From Pseudodesulfovibrio sp. (GTDB lineage: Bacteria; Desulfobacterota; Desulfovibrionia; Desulfovibrionales; Desulfovibrionaceae): 13,028 nucleotides of DNA. This document shows, piece after piece, positions 7,930 through 13,028 of this stretch. The notes below the pieces were generated by a model. It worked only from the letters and a program-made list of their open reading frames with translations. It was not told the origin of the DNA and did not search any database. Positions within the stretch are counted from its first letter, which is position 1. The number at the start of each line of letters is the position of its first letter. The stretch lies in NCBI GenBank assembly GCA_022712815.1, contig JAFLJW010000154.1, forward strand, positions 1-13,028. The letters run 5' to 3'. A program made the position numbers and the translations under genes.

Positions 7930-7943
7930 ATCTGTAAACAGAT
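7930..7943. promoter_or_regulatory. Palindrome between the kinase and regulator genes
   Basis: ATCTGT (7930-7935) and ACAGAT (7938-7943) are perfect inverted copies around AA. The dyad lies just downstream of the start point predicted for the internal - strand promoter, a position typical of operators. As RNA it could also form a small hairpin. No T run follows on either strand. Confidence 0.35.
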
Positions 7944-7952
7944 ACACGGAGT

Positions 7953-7981
7953 ATTATGCACAGAATAGACCGACTCTGCAA
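7953..7981 (-). promoter_or_regulatory. Candidate internal promoter for regulator and HD-GYP genes
   Basis: On the - strand, TTGCAG (7981-7976) and CATAAT (7958-7953) are 17 bases apart. The -10 matches five of six consensus positions and the -35 three of six. Transcription would start near 7946, about 56 bases before the regulator ATG. This could uncouple the last two genes from the binding protein and kinase genes. Confidence 0.35.
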
Positions 7982-7995
7982 TTGCAACTATCCTG

Positions 7996-10530
7996 TTATA
8001 TTGATTTCTCCCGCCCGGTAAGAACAGGAAGAATCACCACCGAGACATCGGGGAGCCGGGACAATAAGGAAATATCCAGTTGCTCTCCCAGTTCAACCGG
8101 AATGAAAACAATTCCCCTGAACCCTTTTTCAATATGCTTCCAGATATCATCAATCGGACAAAAAGTAATACTTTCAGGGCAAAGAACAGATAAACCCTTG
8201 TAGACAGGCCTGTCAGAATTACCCAAAATCAGACACGACCCCCGAATATCCTTTTCCAATAGCAGAGCGCGAACCACTTCGATCAACCGGACATCGTCCA
8301 CAGGCCTGGTCAGGGCAATGTCTCCACCAGAGGACACGGTATCGGTAAGGGCCGAAAGAACCAGAATCGGAATCTGGTTGGTGACCGAATTCTTGTACAA
8401 GCATTTAATGATTGTGTGTCCGTCCATGCCCGGCATCATCAGGTCCATGGCAATCAAGTTGGGCAAAAGGGCAGAAGCCATTTCCATGGCCTCCTCGCCA
8501 TTTCCGGCCACAGCAACCCGGAGCCCCTGCCCCGTAAAAACGTCCTTCAGGAAAAGACCGAGCGTCGGGTCATCGCCCACCACCAAAATGAGAGGAGCCG
8601 CATCAGGGTCGGTGGCCTCGCGTACCAGCATGGTGCTGTCTGATTCAGACAAAACGCACTTGTAATCTTCCTCAAAGACGGAAGTGTCCGCAGTTCGTAT
8701 TCTGGCTGCGGGAATGGAAAAAAAGAAAGTACTTCCTTTTCCGGGTTCGCTTTCAGCCCAGATCAGCCCACCGTGGTATTCCACTATCTGACGGCAAATG
8801 GGCAGCCCCAGTCCGGTCCCGGCAGGCTTGTCAGTCAGCGTATCTCCCACTTGCCTGAATTTATCAAAAATGCTCTCCAAATCATCATGGTCAATGCCCA
8901 CCCCATGATCAGAGACGGAAACAAGCACAAAATGGCCGTCTCTGCGAGCACGGCAGATAATCGGGCTTTCGTTGGTAAACTTGATGGAGTTTGAAATGAG
9001 ATTGATCAGAACCTGCACGAGGCGGCCACGGTCTCCGCGAACCGGCGGCAGGCCACTCTCGACATCAGCCACGACCTCAACGCCCTTGACGCTCCAAATC
9101 CCTCTGGTCGAATCAAGGGACTGACGAATCACGTCGGGCATGAAAACCACCTGATCGCGCCATTGAATCTCGCCAGCCTCCATCCTGGCGATATCGAGCA
9201 CATCGTTGATCAACTCGGTCAGCCGTTCCGCTTCTGAGACAATGATCTCCATATTCTCCTGGACCTGAATCACTGCTTTCTCAACATCGGATTTTTCTAT
9301 CAGGGTCGGAAATACAGCTTGCTCCAGTTTTTTTCTGATGATCTTGGCAAATCCCAGCACCGAGGTCATGGGTGTCCTGAGTTCGTGGGACACGGTGGCA
9401 ATGAAATCCGTCTTGAGCTGGTCCAGCTCCTTCTCACGGGTAATATCGCGAATCAGGACAACCCCACCAAGGCATTGTCTGGCAGGTTCCTCAATGCAAA
9501 TGGACGAACCGACAGCCTTGCCTGTACGCCCTCTGGACAAGGGGATTTCAGCCGACCTGGTATCACTGTCGCAAATACGGATGGCCGTTGTCAGCTCCGA
9601 GACTTCGGTCGGGAAGACATCGGTCGCGGCAAAACCCCGGTAATCCTTGTCTCCGAGGTCAAAAAATTCACGCATGGCCGGATTGATAACCGTAACACTG
9701 CCCGATGGACTGACCACCACCAGCCCATCGGCGAGGTTGTCGATGATAGCTGAAAGGTAGACCATGTGCTCTCGCAGGTCGCCAGTTGCCTTGGAAACCT
9801 CACTTTCCATATCGGTGAACAGGGTGGAAAGCTCTTTGGCCATGGACTCCATGGTCCGGCCCAGCATATCCACCTCGTCCTTGGTCCTGATCTCGATGGT
9901 GGCGGAAAAATCATGGGCGGCCAGTTTCTCGGCATACTCCGTCAACTGCGCCAGCGGACGGGATATGCGACGAGTGACCACGTACAACGTACCGACACAT
10001 ACCCAGAAAATAGCAATCATCAGAACCTGCATCTTGAGGACCACCGACCAGAAATACTCCTCGATCAATTCCTTATCCATCCCCACATGCACGTAGCCAG
10101 CCACACCGGCCAGAATCGGTTCGCAAATGTCGATGATCCGGCCATAGGATTCAATTTCCAACTCATCGATCCGTTGCTCTTGCTTGAATTCATGAAGCAT
10201 GGTCAGGCGCGGTGGCATCTGGGGAACAAAAGTATGGGAAACCACAAACCGGTCTGCATCCATAACAAAGACATATGCCACACCCTCGATCTCAAGGTAT
10301 TGATCGATCATGGCCTGAACAGTGGCCGCATCGCGGTTGAGCAGGATTTCCTGACTGGCACCGGCAATGGATTTGGCAATGGCGGAACCTTTGCTGATGT
10401 ACTCTTTAGTCATGCGGTCATAGAGTATATATGCCGTCAAAATAGAAGTCAGAATGGAGATGGCTCCAAACAGGGCAAAGGCAAGAAGCCCCATCTTCTT
10501 GAATATGGACATGCCTCTTATTTTCGCCAT
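7996..10530 (-). CDS. Membrane hybrid histidine kinase with degenerate receivers
   Basis: An 844-residue inner-membrane hybrid kinase. A first membrane segment (about 13-35), an extracytoplasmic region of about 130 residues, a second segment (about 165-187), HAMP (188-240), PAS-like domain (about 256-370), HisKA with H382 (SHELRTP), HATPase with N514 in the N-box, a G1 box (DHGVGID) and G2 box (GTGLGL), then a receiver (about 645-760). Kinase motifs are intact. The receiver keeps D696 (AMDLMMP) and D653, but has Gly652 for the first acidic residue and R742 where Lys is conserved. A further stretch (764-844) looks like a second receiver with no phospho-acceptor Asp. I chose the ATG at 10530, 11 bases after GAGGAG (10547-10542), over an in-frame GTG at 10539 only two bases after it. 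It overlaps the binding-protein gene by 13 bases, so the extracytoplasmic region may read that protein's ligand state. Partner proteins are inferred. Confidence 0.93.
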   Translation of the reverse strand: MAKIRGMSIFKKMGLLAFALFGAISILTSILTAYILYDRMTKEYISKGSAIAKSIAGASQEILLNRDAATVQAMIDQYLEIEGVAYVFVMDADRFVVSHTFVPQMPPRLTMLHEFKQEQRIDELEIESYGRIIDICEPILAGVAGYVHVGMDKELIEEYFWSVVLKMQVLMIAIFWVCVGTLYVVTRRISRPLAQLTEYAEKLAAHDFSATIEIRTKDEVDMLGRTMESMAKELSTLFTDMESEVSKATGDLREHMVYLSAIIDNLADGLVVVSPSGSVTVINPAMREFFDLGDKDYRGFAATDVFPTEVSELTTAIRICDSDTRSAEIPLSRGRTGKAVGSSICIEEPARQCLGGVVLIRDITREKELDQLKTDFIATVSHELRTPMTSVLGFAKIIRKKLEQAVFPTLIEKSDVEKAVIQVQENMEIIVSEAERLTELINDVLDIARMEAGEIQWRDQVVFMPDVIRQSLDSTRGIWSVKGVEVVADVESGLPPVRGDRGRLVQVLINLISNSIKFTNESPIICRARRDGHFVLVSVSDHGVGIDHDDLESIFDKFRQVGDTLTDKPAGTGLGLPICRQIVEYHGGLIWAESEPGKGSTFFFSIPAARIRTADTSVFEEDYKCVLSESDSTMLVREATDPDAAPLILVVGDDPTLGLFLKDVFTGQGLRVAVAGNGEEAMEMASALLPNLIAMDLMMPGMDGHTIIKCLYKNSVTNQIPILVLSALTDTVSSGGDIALTRPVDDVRLIEVVRALLLEKDIRGSCLILGNSDRPVYKGLSVLCPESITFCPIDDIWKHIEKGFRGIVFIPVELGEQLDISLLSRLPDVSVVILPVLTGREKSI

Positions 10531-11771
10531 GAATCCCACTGCTCCTCAAGCATGGGAACGAACTTCCCATCTCGCACAGTTGTGAAATATACACGATTCA
10601 GCCCCTGATGCCGATCAGGCCCGAAGCTCACGGTAACATCAATGCCAAGATCAATATCCTTGAGAGATTCGGCAGCCCCGGCCAATCCCAGCGAAGGAGA
10701 CTCGTCGAATTTTTCCAGGATTCTGGTCATGACCTTGGCATTCAGGAATCCTTCAAAACTGGTGAAACTGTACTTGAGAGGCTGGTACAGGGGGTCGGCC
10801 TCAGGTGGAGGGGCTGGCTTGAATGAATCCATCAAGGCCCGGTACTCCCGCACCGCTGGCAGGCTCAAGTCTTCATAACTCGGCACGACCTGAGTGTTGA
10901 TGAGGTTCTTAGAATAATCATGCCCGTTGGCCTTGCCCGCATGTTGCAACAGGGACAACATGTTTTCACTGCCAACGAAAGAGACGTTGGCAATGGGAAC
11001 CTCAAGCCCCATATCGCGGGCATCCCGGATGAATGCAGCGCAGGCGGCATAGGAACCGATGGAAATCACACCGTCTGGCCGGGAACCCTTGATGATCTGC
11101 ACCTGCTCCTGCATGGAATCAACAAACCGGGTACCGCGTCTGTAGGTCGCCTCTCCGACAATATCCAGACCGCAGGAGGCCAGGGCGCGTCGTGTGCCAT
11201 CCCATCCGCTCCGCCCGTAGGCATCAGCCTGATAGAAGACGGCAAGCCGCTTACGACCGATGATCATGAACTGCTTGACTATCCCGGCCAGTTCCTGACG
11301 ATAGGAAGCTCTCAGATTGAATACATATTCATTATATGGAGCCTGCCGCTGAGGCTCGGCTCCCGTAAACGGGAAAAACAGCAGCTTGCGATGTCTGTTG
11401 TACCCTCTGAGAAGAGGGAGAATACGGGTCACGGTGGGCGTGCCAACATAATTAAAAAGGCACGAGGTCTCCTCTTTTTTCATGAATTCGATAGTATTCA
11501 TGATGGCCGGGTTAGGCTGATATCCATCATCATTAGTAATGATAACCACGGGCTTGCCGTTGATACCACCATTTTGATTGATATGGGTAAAGCAGGCAAT
11601 TGAACCGCGATAGAGTTCGACCCCCAGGCCTCTGCTGGGGCCGGAGAAAGCCGCCGACATGCCCAGCACGTAGTGGTCCGCGGCGTGAGCGCTCGCAGCC
11701 GCCAAAGTGCAAAACACAACGACGAACCAAGCCGAAACGAGCCATGCCCTGCTATAAAATCTGAAATACAA
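10518..11771 (-). CDS. Secreted ligand-binding protein, Peripla_BP_6 (LivJ-like) family
   Basis: A 417-residue periplasmic binding protein of the branched-chain amino acid/amide type. The N-terminus is a signal peptide: arginines at 4 and 8, hydrophobic core about 10-26, and a likely signal peptidase I cut after AHA (residue 30), giving a mature start of ADHYVLGMSAAFSGP. The mature protein shows family features: the S-A-x-F-S-G-P segment, the N-x-N-G-G-I-N-G-K-P loop (66-74 region), and R-x-R-x-F-V-type and F-G-P-D-x-x-Q segments near the end. The start is TTG at 11771, six bases after GAGGAG; the next in-frame ATG falls after the signal peptide, so TTG is the only sensible start. No permease or ATPase gene is nearby. 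It is the first gene of the four-gene set and overlaps the hybrid kinase, so it more likely serves sensing than uptake. The ligand cannot be named from sequence. Confidence 0.92.
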   Translation of the reverse strand: MYFRFYSRAWLVSAWFVVVFCTLAAASAHAADHYVLGMSAAFSGPSRGLGVELYRGSIACFTHINQNGGINGKPVVIITNDDGYQPNPAIMNTIEFMKKEETSCLFNYVGTPTVTRILPLLRGYNRHRKLLFFPFTGAEPQRQAPYNEYVFNLRASYRQELAGIVKQFMIIGRKRLAVFYQADAYGRSGWDGTRRALASCGLDIVGEATYRRGTRFVDSMQEQVQIIKGSRPDGVISIGSYAACAAFIRDARDMGLEVPIANVSFVGSENMLSLLQHAGKANGHDYSKNLINTQVVPSYEDLSLPAVREYRALMDSFKPAPPPEADPLYQPLKYSFTSFEGFLNAKVMTRILEKFDESPSLGLAGAAESLKDIDLGIDVTVSFGPDRHQGLNRVYFTTVRDGKFVPMLEEQWDSWRK

Positions 11772-11777
11772 TAGCCG

Positions 11778-11783
11778 CTCCTC
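11778..11783 (-). promoter_or_regulatory. Ribosome binding site supporting a TTG start
   Basis: GAGGAG on the - strand lies six bases before the TTG at 11771. It supports an uncommon start codon for the binding protein, since the signal peptide would be lost from any downstream ATG start. Confidence 0.7.
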
Positions 11784-12045
11784 GAATGTCTACCCACCAC
11801 ACGCAAACCAATGAAATATGAACGATAGCGATAGCATCATACGCACCTGTTGAGAAGGCCTTTATAGCCTGTTTACTACAGAAAGAAAGAAGGAAAAGCA
11901 AAGAGGTTAACCCCTTTAATACCCGCCGGTTACTGGTAGCAGAACATCCCGCACAGGGAATAATCAGCAGCAATTTGGTAAATCTATATCACCGACCACT
12001 TCCACGGACCAGAACCATCCCTTCAAACCCGTCCCCCAAAAGCGA

Positions 12046-12100
12046 CCAGTGGCTTTGCTGCCACAGCCGGTTACCAAGCCGGTCCCAGTGGCCAAACTGG
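12046..12100. repeat. Patch of paired short direct repeats and hairpins
   Basis: CCAGTGGC occurs at 12046-12053 and 12085-12092; AGCCGGT occurs at 12065-12071 and 12077-12083. Two 5-base stems with 6-base loops bracket them: GTGGC/GCCAC (12049-12064) and CCAGT/ACTGG (12085-12100). The patch lies about 160 bases before the amidotransferase start. Its role is unknown; it could be a protein-binding cluster, a folded leader RNA or a decayed repeat. Confidence 0.45.
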
Positions 12101-12259
12101 AATCGGAGCCACCAAAGACAACCTCCACCAGAGCTTGCCAAGCCCTGTCATGTACAGTATTTGATTTACCGCGTGGTATTGATTCAGCGCACCATTTGAA
12201 TAAATGAACATTCGCATATTTACTGATAGCTCAACACTCATCAGGAGAACATATCCGCC

Positions 12260-13028
12260 ATGTGTGGTATCGCCAGTTTTTTAAGCAACAGGCAGTGGTT
12301 GGAAGTCCCGACTACTGACTGGCTCGACAGCCTTGAGGTGTCTTTCAATACAGCCGTCAAAAGCAGCAACCTTCTGGAGGCATCCGCTCCTCTGGAAGAA
12401 TTAGCCGGACATTTCTACGACCTGATGTCTTTTGGTCTGCACATGCAGCTCGTGGCCGACCCGGATATTCGCGCCAGGCTGGGCCAGATCCGGCACAATA
12501 TCGAAAGGCTGCGCAACGGGGCAGCCGTCAGGCTGGAACAGGGACCGCGCACGGATGAGCTGGAAAGCCTGCACGAAAAACTCAACGACTACCTTTGGCA
12601 GATTGACCGGGAAGTGCTCGAAAACGTGGACCGCACACTGGCCATCATGCCGGGTACCATGGCCGATGACCCCACCATGCGTGACCGTCATTTTCTGGCC
12701 TGGGGAATCGAGCAGGTGCTTGAATCCATCGACAAACTCGAAGTGCGCGGACGGGACTCGGCAGGCGTGGCCGTGGCCTTTCTCCTGCCAGCGGACAAGG
12801 ACCCGGAACTTTCCCTGACCAAAAAACAAAAGGCCAGATTCAGCGACCGCTGCTCCATCGGCAACGCCGACACCCGGCAAGTGCTTGTCCGCAAGCTGCC
12901 GGATGGCCGTACGGCCTGCCGCTTCCTGTACAAAGTGGCCCAACTCGTAGGCCAGCTCGGCGACAACGGCGCGGTTCTGCGCGATTTCATCGTCAATGAT
13001 GATCTGCTCTGGACCATGAGCGAGGGTC
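12260..13028 (+). CDS. GlmS-like class II glutamine amidotransferase with large insertion, 3' partial
   Basis: The first 256 codons of a gene that runs off the window. It opens with MCGIASF, where Cys2 after Met removal is the N-terminal nucleophile of class II glutamine amidotransferases. The segment LEVRGRDSAGVAV (residues 160-172) matches the GlmS segment LEYRGYDSAGLAV, which in E. coli GlmS is near residue 28 but here is near 164. About 136 residues, largely charged and helical, are thus inserted after the first strand. The Tyr of RGYDSAG is Arg here. The HTRWA-type glutamine-binding motif and any sugar isomerase (SIS) domains would lie beyond the window. The start has AGGAG at 12243-12247, twelve bases upstream. 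By family it should release ammonia from glutamine, probably for a phosphosugar, but it is not assigned as the housekeeping glmS because of the insertion. It is divergent from the signalling set. Confidence 0.8.
   Translation, partial: MCGIASFLSNRQWLEVPTTDWLDSLEVSFNTAVKSSNLLEASAPLEELAGHFYDLMSFGLHMQLVADPDIRARLGQIRHNIERLRNGAAVRLEQGPRTDELESLHEKLNDYLWQIDREVLENVDRTLAIMPGTMADDPTMRDRHFLAWGIEQVLESIDKLEVRGRDSAGVAVAFLLPADKDPELSLTKKQKARFSDRCSIGNADTRQVLVRKLPDGRTACRFLYKVAQLVGQLGDNGAVLRDFIVNDDLLWTMSEG

Larger units (their letters stand above)
11772..12259. other. Divergent non-coding region with short repeats
   Basis: These 488 bases separate the - strand binding-protein gene from the + strand amidotransferase gene and should hold both promoters, although I see no convincing -35/-10 pair on either strand. 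Seen in it: a purine-rich stretch (about 11879-11900), a tandem CGATAG pair near 11824-11835, and a structured patch at 12046-12100. No open frame here has a credible start with a ribosome site. Two open frames without usable starts cross it (ending near 11965 on - and near 12166 on +) and are probably chance. Confidence 0.6.

Noticed and set aside
9766..10608. A 280-codon + strand open frame opposite the hybrid kinase
   Set aside because: The kinase on the - strand has complete domains through this region; the + strand product has no family features.
10920..11603. A 227-codon + strand open frame opposite the binding protein
   Set aside because: It is a shadow of the Peripla_BP_6 gene, which has a signal peptide, a ribosome site and family motifs.
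11975..12199. A 74-codon + strand open frame starting with ATG in the divergent region
   Set aside because: There is no ribosome site, and the translation is rich in Pro, Arg and Ser with no domain; it is probably chance.
11964..12230. A long - strand open stretch in the divergent region, glycine- and tryptophan-rich
   Set aside because: It has no ATG and no GTG or TTG with a ribosome site, the composition is odd, and no family is recognised. A gene remnant cannot be excluded.

Overview
The window reads as chromosomal DNA of a Gram-negative, motile bacterium with dense signalling. The gene types (sigma-54 activator, CheV, HD-GYP protein, ligand-binding protein paired with a hybrid kinase), the moderate-to-high GC content and the protein style fit a Desulfovibrionaceae-type Deltaproteobacterium such as Pseudodesulfovibrio. 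That placement is inferred from gene style, not from a marker gene. No rRNA, tRNA, CRISPR array, transposase or integrase was seen.

Layout. On the + strand, 107-2892 holds a sensor histidine kinase and a sigma-54-dependent response regulator, coupled by an ATGA overlap (GlrK/GlrR- or QseE/QseF-like in architecture). After a 223-base gap with a plausible promoter and a dyad, cheV (3116-4072) is followed closely by a DUF885-like protein (4099-5694) that has lost the metal-binding residues of its family. On the - strand, converging on these, 11771-5738 holds a four-gene set: a secreted Peripla_BP_6-type ligand-binding protein, a membrane hybrid histidine kinase overlapping it by 13 bases, a single-domain response regulator, and a GAF/HD-GYP protein predicted to degrade cyclic di-GMP. 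A divergent 488-base non-coding region (11772-12259) separates this set from a + strand gene cut by the window end. That gene encodes a GlmS-like class II glutamine amidotransferase with about 136 extra residues near its N-terminus.

Working together (inference): the binding protein could present an extracytoplasmic ligand to the hybrid kinase. The kinase has a degenerate receiver, while the separate regulator keeps all key residues and sits next to the HD-GYP enzyme. The set therefore looks like a ligand-to-cyclic-di-GMP pathway. No ABC permease or ATPase gene is nearby to suggest transport. CheV and the DUF885-like protein may be a second, chemotaxis-linked unit. The most unusual items are the DUF885 pseudoenzyme candidate, the GSFTHA variant of the GAFTGA loop in the sigma-54 activator, and the expanded GlmS-like protein.
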